Below are positions 50,990-59,084 of a stretch of 60,969 bases of DNA, in pieces. How positions within the stretch are numbered: the stretch's first letter is position 1; every line of letters starts with the position of its first letter. The stretch comes from Planctomycetota bacterium. GTDB lineage: Bacteria > Planctomycetota > SZUA-567 > H5-PLA8. The DNA lies in the NCBI GenBank assembly GCA_016200135.1, contig JACQFI010000071.1:1-60969 (forward strand), read 5' to 3'. The notes beneath the pieces were generated by a model. That model ran no database searches. It was given only the letters and a program-made list of their open reading frames with translations, and had not been told where the DNA came from. The translations under genes and the position numbers were made by a program.

Positions 50990-51235
50990 CGTTTGGCCTG
51001 AAAGGCCAACCTTTTATAGCTCAGGGCAAGGCCCGAGCGTCGGGCCACCGCCCTGGGTATGCGGCCCTCCCCCCTCGGTCCCCCCTCCCAAGCGCCAACA
51101 CGAGAAGCGTGTTGGCGCTTGGGAGGGGGAAGAACTTTTTGCGTCCTCTACCCAGGGTGGCGTCCCTAAAAGCCGGGACGCAGCCCTAGGCTATCTTATG
51201 TTGTCCTTTCAGGACAAGGAAACGGCGTTGCCCCG
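50990..51235. repeat. Family D dispersed repeat with nested hairpin
   Basis: The copy has a TTGGCCTGAAAGGCCAACC hairpin, CAGGGC...GCCCTGG blocks and CAGGGTGGCGTCCCTAAAAG...GCAGCCCTAGGC. Nested in it at 51081-51129 is a perfect 22-bp inverted repeat with a 5-nt AGAAG loop (arms rich in CCAAGCGCCAACACG). It lies in the gap 50888-51243. Confidence 0.8.
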
Positions 51236-51243
51236 TGCGAAAA

Positions 51244-51744
51244 TTATTCTGTCTTCGTTATCTCGTCCCCGTTTTCGGAGGGCATGTTAAATTTTAGAAA
51301 AGCGTCTTCGTAATTTTTGCTGCGAAATCTTACGCCGAGTGTTCCATCTTTTCGCATCGTTACCGAAACGGGAGGTGGGTAATAGATTGAAATCAAGATC
51401 ATAGGTATTATGGCAATTATGATGTATGCATGTACAAATACTAAACCCCACCTCAAGTCCCAGCCCAAAGCGACTACTGGCCCTATAGCTACACCGATAG
51501 CCCCGAATAAAAAGAGCGTCCACATTTGCTTAAATCTTTTCATTTCTTTTCGAAATCTAACTCGGCAATTTTCGCACACTGGAACTTGAACTTCATTTTC
51601 GGGACCTTTACTGGATTTCGCCGGATCAAATTTTTCTATAGGGACCGCTGTTAGTTCCAAGTTTTCTAATGATCCACACCTTAAGCATTCCTGAGGGAAA
51701 CGTGGTCCCTGACCGAAAGGAAAACTGATAATTGTTGGCATCAT
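51244..51744 (-). CDS. AT-rich zinc-finger/two-helix membrane protein
   Basis: The product is 166 aa. CLRCGSLENL and CENCRVRF give a two-CxxC zinc site (residues ~20-63). Two hydrophobic helices follow (~74-92 and ~98-123) and a C-terminal soluble tail (VTMRKDGTLGVRFRSKNYEDAFLKFN). Base composition is much more AT-rich than its neighbours, as in the 27.8-29.7 kb island, suggesting recent acquisition. No family is named. Start: ATG at 51744 or the adjacent ATG at 51741; no strong site. Confidence 0.65.
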   Translation of the reverse strand: MMPTIISFPFGQGPRFPQECLRCGSLENLELTAVPIEKFDPAKSSKGPENEVQVPVCENCRVRFRKEMKRFKQMWTLFLFGAIGVAIGPVVALGWDLRWGLVFVHAYIIIAIIPMILISIYYPPPVSVTMRKDGTLGVRFRSKNYEDAFLKFNMPSENGDEITKTE

Positions 51745-51971
51745 TGTAGCATTCCAGTTCTGATCACATGCCGATTAAAATCACGAATTCTAGGAAGCCA
51801 CAGGTATAATAACAGCCTCGTTTTATTCTGCCTTCCACGCGCTAAATTATCCTCTCGATTTTGAGCTGAAAATCAAGAGCCCGCACTGGCTGCAAACGAC
51901 CGCAGCCAGTGGCACCACAGCACGGCCCTAGCCTCGATCAATGTTTCTGGTGGGACCGGCAGACTATTTTA
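51745..51971. other. AT-rich non-coding gap
   Basis: It contains the promoter side of the 51744 gene. No repeat or terminator is clear. Confidence 0.3.
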
Positions 51972-54134
51972 TCAATTAAAGTGCATGTAATACCCGCCGG
52001 GACGGTCGGTGGCCCAGCAGATGGCGATCCAGAAGAGCGCGGCGACGGCTTCGCCGATCACCATGCCGAGGAAGAAGCGCCTCCATTTAAGGTAGATGCG
52101 CAGGCCGCCGAACTTCACGATCGCGGACTTGATGCCCCAGCCGAGAAGGAAGCTGAACCACATCAGCGAGATCGCGCGCGGGCCGGCCCAGACGACGTAG
52201 CCGATCGGGTGCGGCCACCAGAAGAAGCGCGTGCGCAGGAAGACGAAGAGAAACATCAGGCTCAGGCCCACGCCGATCCAGGTGATGGTGCTCCAGTCGC
52301 GCACAGCCACGGTGGGCAATTCGCCCTCGGTCATGGTGCGGCCTGCTTTTTCGAGTTCCGCTTTCTTCTGCTCGTAATAGTGCACGGCCGCCGAACGGTT
52401 GGCGATGTCGCGGAACTCGCCGCGCGGGAACGCCGAGAGCACCCAGCCGCCGTTGTTGGCGCCGCCGGGGGCGTGGTAGAGCGTGTCGAAGAAGCCGAAG
52501 AACCCGATGGTCAGCGCCAGGAGCGTGGCGGCGAGGAGGCCCAGCGCGAGCGGCTTGCGGCGCAGGCCGGAGAGCGTGCCCGCCTGCAGCGCGGTCATCA
52601 GCGTGACCATGGGCGAGAGGCGGTAGTAATCGAAGACCGTGATGCGGCTCCACATGCTGAGCGGCACGAACGTGGCCGCGCCCATGGCCGCGGGCGGCGC
52701 GGTGAGCAGCGTCAGTTCCAGCGGCGAGGTGAGCACTTGCGTATAGAAGATGCCGCCTTCGGAGACCAGCCGCGCCACGCCGGTGACGATCATCAGCACC
52801 ATGGATACGGCAAAGAGCGCGTACCCGACGCCCACGCCCGCCCAGACCAGCCAGCCGACCGAGCCGCAGAAGCAGCCGGCAAGCAGAATCCAGAGCGCGC
52901 GCGGCGAGAGGCCCTCGTCGTCGCTCTCGGGCGGAACGGGTTCGAGCCCCAGCGCCTGCTTGAGCGAGCGCAGCAGCGGGCTGCGCGCCATCCACACGCC
53001 GGCGATGACCATGGCGAAGAGCGCGCCCACGCCCTGGTTGATGAACGTGCCCTGCCAGCCCGTGGAATGGTAGAGGAAGTCGTTGTGCGACCAGCCGTTT
53101 CCGCGGCTGACGGCGTACAGCACGCCCAGCTTCAAAATCAGATAGAAGAACCAGAGGCTGAAGCCGATCTCCGACGAGACGAGATACGTGAGGCCCACGA
53201 TGGACGGGTAGATCACGACCCAGACGGGATTGAGATGCGCGAGCCAGCCTTCGCTGAGGTAGCGGTCCATGTCGTTGCGCAGGTTGATCGCGGGCCAGTC
53301 GGGGAAGAAGTTCGTCATCGCGTTCCAGCTCTGTAGGAGAAACACCATTCCCATGCCCATCCAGGCGCGCGGGTCGCGCATGAACGTGACCGGGCCCGAG
53401 GCACCCTGTTCGCCCGGCGCGGCTTCCAGCCCGCCGAGCATCTCCGCGGGAATCTGCGCGATGGGGAACGGGAGTTTCTCGTGGTCGGCCCACTGTTTTC
53501 TAAGCAGCGCCGTGGCCGCGAACATCAGCCCGTAGAGCATGAGCAGCATGAGCGACCAGAGGGTGTACGGCCCGGCCCACGCGCCCCACGGCACGGACTG
53601 GCCTTCGGGCAGGCCGGTGTAGAACCATTCGATGGGGCGCGGCGCGAGCGAGTTCGGGTCGACGGGATCGTGCGGCGTCAGCGCGGGGTTGACGTACGGC
53701 GCGAGCCACTCGTGCCAGCGGTTCTCCGGTGTCGCGAAGTAGTGCAGCCCGGTGGTCTCGGCCGTGAGGTACGAGAGGAAACCGTGGCCGGGGATGTGGT
53801 TCGCGACCATGGTCATGCAGAAGATCAGCGCGAGGTCCTGGCGCGTGAGCCCCAGCGCGCCGCGGAAGAGGCCCACCAGCATGTTGTAGAGCAGGATCAG
53901 CACGAAAAGGACGAAGACGGAGGTGAAGGGCAGGACGTTCAGCGTCAGGCGCGTGCCTTGGAGCACGTAGTCCGTCACCGGCACGAGCTTGCACAGGAAC
54001 GCGACGCTCAGCAGCCCCAGCAGCCAGCCGCGAAAGGTGGGCGAGCCTTCCCGGATGCTGCCGATGCCTTGTACCCGGTTGAGCGAATCCCCTTCGAACT
54101 TGGGTCCGCGCTGACTCTCTTCTTTCCTGGTCAT
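51972..54134 (-). CDS. DUF6785-type polytopic membrane protein (OPT-like)
   Basis: The product is 720 aa with about 14-16 membrane helices. It resembles DUF6785 (OPT-transporter-like) proteins that are common beside sugar-catabolic genes in Planctomycetota: N-terminal helices, LTRQDLALIFCMTMVANHIPGHGFLSYL, KQWADHEKLPFPIAQIPAEML and GGIFYTQVLTSPLELTLL. The LPFPIAQIP segment is family-typical. Function is thought to be transport, but no substrate is established. Start: ATG at 54134 (GTG at 54140 possible); no good Shine-Dalgarno sequence. It is the last gene of the LacI-containing cluster. Confidence 0.75.
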   Translation of the reverse strand: MTRKEESQRGPKFEGDSLNRVQGIGSIREGSPTFRGWLLGLLSVAFLCKLVPVTDYVLQGTRLTLNVLPFTSVFVLFVLILLYNMLVGLFRGALGLTRQDLALIFCMTMVANHIPGHGFLSYLTAETTGLHYFATPENRWHEWLAPYVNPALTPHDPVDPNSLAPRPIEWFYTGLPEGQSVPWGAWAGPYTLWSLMLLMLYGLMFAATALLRKQWADHEKLPFPIAQIPAEMLGGLEAAPGEQGASGPVTFMRDPRAWMGMGMVFLLQSWNAMTNFFPDWPAINLRNDMDRYLSEGWLAHLNPVWVVIYPSIVGLTYLVSSEIGFSLWFFYLILKLGVLYAVSRGNGWSHNDFLYHSTGWQGTFINQGVGALFAMVIAGVWMARSPLLRSLKQALGLEPVPPESDDEGLSPRALWILLAGCFCGSVGWLVWAGVGVGYALFAVSMVLMIVTGVARLVSEGGIFYTQVLTSPLELTLLTAPPAAMGAATFVPLSMWSRITVFDYYRLSPMVTLMTALQAGTLSGLRRKPLALGLLAATLLALTIGFFGFFDTLYHAPGGANNGGWVLSAFPRGEFRDIANRSAAVHYYEQKKAELEKAGRTMTEGELPTVAVRDWSTITWIGVGLSLMFLFVFLRTRFFWWPHPIGYVVWAGPRAISLMWFSFLLGWGIKSAIVKFGGLRIYLKWRRFFLGMVIGEAVAALFWIAICWATDRPGGYYMHFN

Positions 54135-54257
54135 TCGCACCCGGTTCGGGGAATCGCTGTGAGCACGTTTATCCGATTGAAATCCATGGGTATGTACAAC
54201 AGGTGAGGCTTTTATGCAGCCTGCTTCTATTGCTAATATTCAAAATTGCGCCGTCCT

Positions 54258-55256
54258 TCACTTGCCGTCCTGCTTCGGCTTGGCGGCATCGGCGCCGGAG
54301 CGCATGGCTTGCTGGGCTTTCTCGCAGCGCGCGTGATAGTCCTTGATCGGGAGCAGCTTGTACTCCTCGATGAGCTCGGCCATGGTCAGGTCGGGATCCA
54401 GCGAGGCGAGCGTCACCCAATCTTCGTTGTGGAACCATTGCACCTGCACCTTGTCGCCGTATTTCACCTGGATGTCGCGCATCTTCTTGGTGTGGAAGTC
54501 GATCTCGAAGAGCTGTTTGTCCAGCGGGATCAACGCGCCGGCCCAGGGCTGGAAGCGCCCGGTTGTCGTGATCGGTTCGCCGCTGAGGTCGTAGATCGTG
54601 GAGGGGCGGTCGTTGGTCGAGGAGACCACGAAGTAGCGGTGCTGCCAGGCGTAGGCTTGCAGCAGGCGCGCCGCGGGATAGGCGGAGGGCCAGAAGACGA
54701 TCTCCGCGCCCTTCTCCTTGAGCTTGTTCCAGCCGTCGGCCCAGTTGGCGTCGAAGCAGATCTGGATGCCGATGGTCCCGAAGTCGGTCTTGAAGACCGA
54801 CGGGTCTTCCGGCCCCGGCGCGATGCCTTTTTCCATCTCGCCTTCGGTGGGATGAATCTTGCGGTACTGCCCGACGATCTCGCCCTTGCGGTCGATCAGC
54901 ACGGCCGCATTGTAGTTCTTCTCGCCGTCCTTCACCGTCAGCGGGCAGATCACGTAACAGTTATGCGCCTTGGCCCACGTGGAGACTTTCTCGGTCGAAG
55001 GCCCGGGCACGCTCTCCGCGTCGCGCCCCGAACAGTGCTCGGGCAAGCAGGCGATATCGGGGTGGAAGCCCGCGGAGCGGTCCAGGTAATCGAGCGTGGC
55101 CTCGAAGAGTTTATCCGCGGGCAGTGGCGGCAGGCGGTCCTGCGTGACCGTGACCACGCGGACCAGCCGGTTTTTCGGCTTGGCCGCGGGCGCGTCGGCC
55201 GCATAGCTGCGCGCCGCCAGCGTGATAATCGCGAGAAGGACCATGAGCGTCTTCAT
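54258..55256 (-). CDS. Secreted carbon-nitrogen hydrolase (nitrilase fold)
   Basis: The product is 332 aa with a signal peptide (residues ~1-20, ending SYAADA). The nitrilase-superfamily Glu-Lys-Cys triad is visible: E73 in CLPEH, K133 in YRKIHPTEGE and C167 in GIQICFD. The family hydrolyses amides, nitriles or N-acyl bonds. Export is unusual for nitrilases, which are mostly cytoplasmic. The extracytoplasmic amidase may remove amide groups from amino-sugar or pectin-like material. Start: ATG at 55256 with GGAG 8 nt upstream. It lies between the family C repeat and the DUF6785 gene. Confidence 0.85.
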   Translation of the reverse strand: MKTLMVLLAIITLAARSYAADAPAAKPKNRLVRVVTVTQDRLPPLPADKLFEATLDYLDRSAGFHPDIACLPEHCSGRDAESVPGPSTEKVSTWAKAHNCYVICPLTVKDGEKNYNAAVLIDRKGEIVGQYRKIHPTEGEMEKGIAPGPEDPSVFKTDFGTIGIQICFDANWADGWNKLKEKGAEIVFWPSAYPAARLLQAYAWQHRYFVVSSTNDRPSTIYDLSGEPITTTGRFQPWAGALIPLDKQLFEIDFHTKKMRDIQVKYGDKVQVQWFHNEDWVTLASLDPDLTMAELIEEYKLLPIKDYHARCEKAQQAMRSGADAAKPKQDGK

Positions 55257-55311
55257 GCCGTGCACTCCTTTATGAGGACTCTGCTCAACCGACGAACGAC
55301 GGCCGCGCTTA

Positions 55312-55404
55312 GAATTCCCCTCTTATGTAAGGTGGATACAGGGGGGTAAACTCCTGCGCTTCCGAAACCTCCCCTTACCCCTCCTTACATAAGGAGGGGA
55401 TTTT
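55312..55404. repeat. AATCCCC/GGGGATT hairpin repeat (family C), long copy
   Basis: It begins GAATTCCCCTCTTATGTAAGG and ends CTTACATAAGGAGGGGATTT; the right half is almost identical to that at 44036-44136. Confidence 0.85.
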
Positions 55405-55423
55405 AACGGCGCGAGCCGAGGCG

Positions 55424-56401
55424 TTACAGGCCCGGGTACCAGCGCCGCGCGTTTTCTGCGTACAACTGCTTCAAAATATGCTCCGAAAGACCCAGCCCTT
55501 GAAGCGTGCGCTCGCGCAGCATCAGCGTGCGGTCGGTCTCGTAGAAGTCGAACGCGGATTGGTGCGCCGAGCGCATGGCTTCGAGCGCCTGACGGCGCGA
55601 CTCGGGCGTCTCGGCGGCGTGCAGTTCCACGTTCACGTCGCTGCCGAAGAGGATGCGGTCGGGGAAGTCCTCGAAGAAGCGGCGCACGCGGTTGCGATCC
55701 TGCAATCCCAAGTCCACCGCACGCGCCAGGCCGGAGGTATCGACGGCGAAGTTGGGCTGGCGTTCGAAGCGCCGCGCGAGTTCGCTCACGTCGTACTCCA
55801 GGCTGCCCAGATGCGCTCCGACGACGCGCAGGCGCGGGTGGCGTTCGATCACGCGGTCGCGCGACGCGATAAGCTCAGCGTGCGAGGGCATGTCGGTGCG
55901 GCCGTACAGGTACTTGTCCGGGTACTTGCTGTAGAAGTTGCTGTACTGGTTGTCCGGACCCAACGGCCGCCAGCAGCCCTGCGGATCGGCGATGTGCATC
56001 AGGAGCGTCTTACCGGAACGCTCTATAAAGGAGAGGATGGGCTCGAGTATCGGGTGGTCCACCAGTACGTGCGCACCCGCGGCATCGCGCAGACCCATGC
56101 CGAACGACTTCCAAATCTTGCAGCCCAGCGCTCCGTTGGCGAAGTCCTCGCCCAGCCGCGCGATGACGCGTTCGTGATACTCACGCTCGCCGAATCCCGG
56201 CAGGTCGAAGCTTGTGATCCAGCCGAAGCGTTCGGGGTAGGCCTGCGCCAGGCGCCGGTACGGCTCCGCAAGCCGCTCGCGCCAGAGCGGATGCTCGACC
56301 GAGCCGACGGTGTTCAGGAGTTTCAGGTTCCACTCGGCCAGCGCTACCGCGTAGTCGGGGTGCTCGCTGGTGAAGTGGAGGTGCGCGTCGATGCGTTCCA
56401 T
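55424..56401 (-). CDS. Amidohydrolase family protein (metal-dependent TIM barrel)
   Basis: The product is 325 aa, PF04909-type. MERIDAHLHF supplies the first metal motif (H7-x-H9). LLMHIADP and VVGAHLGS supply later metal/His sites and ILFGSDVNVE the terminal Asp. Family members decarboxylate or hydrolyse small organic acids or lactones; the substrate cannot be read. No signal peptide, so it is cytoplasmic. It follows the beta-helix gene by 14 nt in the LacI-linked cluster. No good ribosome-binding site. Confidence 0.85.
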   Translation of the reverse strand: MERIDAHLHFTSEHPDYAVALAEWNLKLLNTVGSVEHPLWRERLAEPYRRLAQAYPERFGWITSFDLPGFGEREYHERVIARLGEDFANGALGCKIWKSFGMGLRDAAGAHVLVDHPILEPILSFIERSGKTLLMHIADPQGCWRPLGPDNQYSNFYSKYPDKYLYGRTDMPSHAELIASRDRVIERHPRLRVVGAHLGSLEYDVSELARRFERQPNFAVDTSGLARAVDLGLQDRNRVRRFFEDFPDRILFGSDVNVELHAAETPESRRQALEAMRSAHQSAFDFYETDRTLMLRERTLQGLGLSEHILKQLYAENARRWYPGL

Positions 56402-56415
56402 GGCTGGATTCCCGC

Positions 56416-58347
56416 TCAGGGCTTGCGGACGCCGTAGGCCGGCGCGGCGCTCTCGAGTTCAAATGCGCCGATGTCGGGGGCTTTGCCTTTGTACGGCAGG
56501 CTCACACCCTGGCCGTCTTTCCAGCTCAGCGGCTTGTCGAGCGTGAGGACGCGCTTGGCGTAATCGATCTTCACGATGCGCGCGGTCTCGGTTCCGCCTT
56601 CAAGCACGAGCATGTCGCCCTGCTCGCCTTCGATGCCGAAGCCGTCGTAAAAGCTACCGGCGTCTTCCACGGTCAGTTCGGTGGACTTCTCGCCCGCGCC
56701 TTTGGCCACGGTGAGCAGCGCGCCGGCATCCACCATGGGGCTGTCGGGCTTGAGGCGGAAATCCTGCGCCGTGCCGTCGGTGAAGTGCGGGTCTTTCTGG
56801 AGGTTGCCGGTGAAGGTCGCGGGATGCTGCTTCTCGATCTCGGCCACGGTGTAGAGCACTTCGCCCGAAGCGGCGGCGAGGTAGACCACCTGTTCGCCCA
56901 GGCCCGAGAAGAGGCCGTTGTGGCTGAAGCGGACCTCCTTGAGCAGTCCTTCGATCGTCCACGCGACAGGCTTGCCGGCGATGCGCTTCTTCCACGCCCA
57001 GTCGATGTGCGGCACGTAGGCCTCGGAGACGAAGAGATTGTTGACGATGCGGTTGTCGGCGAACGCGTACTTCTTCTCGAAAACCTTGCTGTCCTTCTTG
57101 TTCTCTACGGGCGGCGGGTTCGGCATGTTCTTCACCGCGTCTTCGCCGGGGACCAGGATGGCGCTGTTGTCATAGCCGATGAAGGTGTTGTTGAAGATCC
57201 GATTTCCGGTCACGTAGCCGGCCTCGGTGCCCTCGCCGATCCAGTGGCCCCCGCCCTTCCCGCCTTCGTGCCAGCCTTCCCACGAGCCGCCCCAGCGCAG
57301 GCAGATGCCCATGCCGCCGGGCGAGGCGTCCGGATGCGCGGCGTCGGCGGCGCGCTGCTTGGGATTGCAATAAAGGTTGTAGCGGATGATGCCGTTCTGG
57401 CCCGAGTACTGCATGGCCGAAGGCTGCGCGCCTTTTTCAGGCCGGAAGGGATGGTAGCCGAAGAGGTTCTTCTCGAAGAGATTGAACTTGGTGCCGTCGA
57501 AGGCGGGCGCGGCGGCGTACGCCGGGTCGGTGGGCTCGCGGACGTCCACCTTGGTGTCGTAGACTTCGGTGAGTTTCTCCGCGCGCTTGCCTTCGTAATA
57601 GGGATTGCTGAAGTCGCAGCCGCGGATCACGTTGCGGTTGCCGCTGCGAATCGCGATCAGACAGTGCGCCGCGCTCTTAAAAGTACAGTGTTCGACCACA
57701 TTGCCGTTGCTGCGCTCCAGAATCAGGCTGTCGAAGGCCGAGTCCTCGAAGCGGCAGTCGGTGAAGCGGCCGTGGTGGCACTCGATCATCTTCACCGAGC
57801 CCTTGCCGCCGTTGTGCGAGACCAGAAAGCCGCAGCCTTTAAAGACGATGTGGTCGCAGCCGCGCGCGAAGACCCAGCCGTCGGAGTCCTTTATCGTGAG
57901 ATTCTCGAACGTGATGTAACTGCGCCCGCGCAGCACGATCACGCAGCGCACCTCCGTGACCTCCTGCGGCATGGGGTCGTCGGGCTTCTTAGTGTCCAGC
58001 ACCACGGCCTCGTCCTTGTAGGCCTTGAAGACGATGGGCTGGCCGGGCGCGCCGGAGTTCTTTGGAAAGATGACGTCGAAGGCATCCTTGCTCTTGTTGG
58101 CGTGGTAGCTGCCTTCGCGGATCAGCACGGTGTCGCCGGCCTTCGCGGCCGCCGAGGCTTCCGAGAGCGTGGCGAAGCCGTCGCCGTCGGAGCCCGAGGC
58201 GTCGCGCTTCGCGAGCGAGTACGTGCCCGCGCAGGACTCCTTTAGCTTACCGTCCACGTAGAGCGTGCGGCCCGCCGCGGCTTCACCCGCGGAGAGCAGC
58301 GAAGCGGCCAGCAGTGCAAGTCCGAACAGCACAAACATCGTCTTCAT
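56416..58347 (-). CDS. Secreted right-handed parallel beta-helix protein
   Basis: The product is 643 aa with a signal peptide (residues ~1-24). The opening GDGFATLSEASAAAKAGDTVLIREGSYH is the beta-helix entry motif; coils follow (YITFENLTIKDSDGWVFARGCDHIVFKGCGF; HHGRFTDCRFEDSAFDSLILERS). The C-terminal ~90 residues (AGALLTVAKGAGEK...DGFGIEGEQGD...GKAPDIGAFE) form a module shared with the 60165 gene. Start: ATG at 58347, AGGAG upstream. Probably a polysaccharide lyase or hydrolase; catalytic residues are not assigned. Confidence 0.8.
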   Translation of the reverse strand: MKTMFVLFGLALLAASLLSAGEAAAGRTLYVDGKLKESCAGTYSLAKRDASGSDGDGFATLSEASAAAKAGDTVLIREGSYHANKSKDAFDVIFPKNSGAPGQPIVFKAYKDEAVVLDTKKPDDPMPQEVTEVRCVIVLRGRSYITFENLTIKDSDGWVFARGCDHIVFKGCGFLVSHNGGKGSVKMIECHHGRFTDCRFEDSAFDSLILERSNGNVVEHCTFKSAAHCLIAIRSGNRNVIRGCDFSNPYYEGKRAEKLTEVYDTKVDVREPTDPAYAAAPAFDGTKFNLFEKNLFGYHPFRPEKGAQPSAMQYSGQNGIIRYNLYCNPKQRAADAAHPDASPGGMGICLRWGGSWEGWHEGGKGGGHWIGEGTEAGYVTGNRIFNNTFIGYDNSAILVPGEDAVKNMPNPPPVENKKDSKVFEKKYAFADNRIVNNLFVSEAYVPHIDWAWKKRIAGKPVAWTIEGLLKEVRFSHNGLFSGLGEQVVYLAAASGEVLYTVAEIEKQHPATFTGNLQKDPHFTDGTAQDFRLKPDSPMVDAGALLTVAKGAGEKSTELTVEDAGSFYDGFGIEGEQGDMLVLEGGTETARIVKIDYAKRVLTLDKPLSWKDGQGVSLPYKGKAPDIGAFELESAAPAYGVRKP

Positions 58348-58369
58348 CGATCTTCTCCTGGGTAAAAAT

Positions 58370-59068
58370 TCAGGCCCCGTAGGTATACGCCACCGCGGGT
58401 TCCGGAGTCAGGTGCCGCGTGCAGTTCACGAAGTCGATGGTTCCCTTGGCGGCGTCCGGGGCCAGCGTCACTTTCGAGATGCCGCAGTTGTCGTGCCCGG
58501 AGGGACAGCGTTCGAGGCCGGCCAGATGCGCGACAGCCGCGTCGGTGCTCGCGCCGTGGCCGACCAGCAGCACGCAGCGCAAACCTTCCGCGCGCCAGAG
58601 CGGGAGCAGGCGGTCGAGCGCGCGGCCCACGCGCGCGCGGCAGGTCTCGGGCGTCTCGGGTTCGCCCGGCCACCAGCGCTCGCGCAGGATCGCGGCATTC
58701 TCCAAGCGGTCGAAGATCAGCGCGGCCTCCCGGTCGTTCAGGCCGCGGAAACTCGGAATCATCTTCGGGTGGCAGAACTCCATCATTCCGGGCTCGGCCT
58801 GGAGGCGCAGTTCCAGCACCTCCGCGATGAGCTGCGCGGTCTCCAGCGTTCTCCAGAGCGGCGAGGAGACGATGCGCGTGAAGGGGGGCTTGGGCAGGCC
58901 GAGCTCCGCGAGGCGCCGGCCGGTGTGTTCGGCCTGGCGGCGGCCCTGCGGAAGCAGGCGCGGGTCGTCCACGTCCCAGCGCGGATCGGCGATCACGCGC
59001 AGGCCGCGCTGGCCCACGTTGCCGTGCCGTGTGACGTAGACTTCCAAGGTCGACGATGCGTGGCGCAT
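58370..59068 (-). CDS. Histidine phosphatase family protein
   Basis: The product is 232 aa. The phosphoglycerate-mutase-type motif TRHGN gives R14-H15-G16, where His is phosphorylated in catalysis. VSSPLWRTLETA is the second Arg motif and LLVGHGAST carries the second catalytic His. No signal peptide. Such enzymes dephosphorylate sugars, nucleotides or phosphoproteins. Start: ATG at 59068 with AAGGAGG 9 nt upstream. Its position between the LacI regulator and a beta-helix gene suggests a phosphosugar substrate. Confidence 0.85.
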   Translation of the reverse strand: MRHASSTLEVYVTRHGNVGQRGLRVIADPRWDVDDPRLLPQGRRQAEHTGRRLAELGLPKPPFTRIVSSPLWRTLETAQLIAEVLELRLQAEPGMMEFCHPKMIPSFRGLNDREAALIFDRLENAAILRERWWPGEPETPETCRARVGRALDRLLPLWRAEGLRCVLLVGHGASTDAAVAHLAGLERCPSGHDNCGISKVTLAPDAAKGTIDFVNCTRHLTPEPAVAYTYGA

Positions 59069-59084
59069 GCGGACGGGCCTCCTT

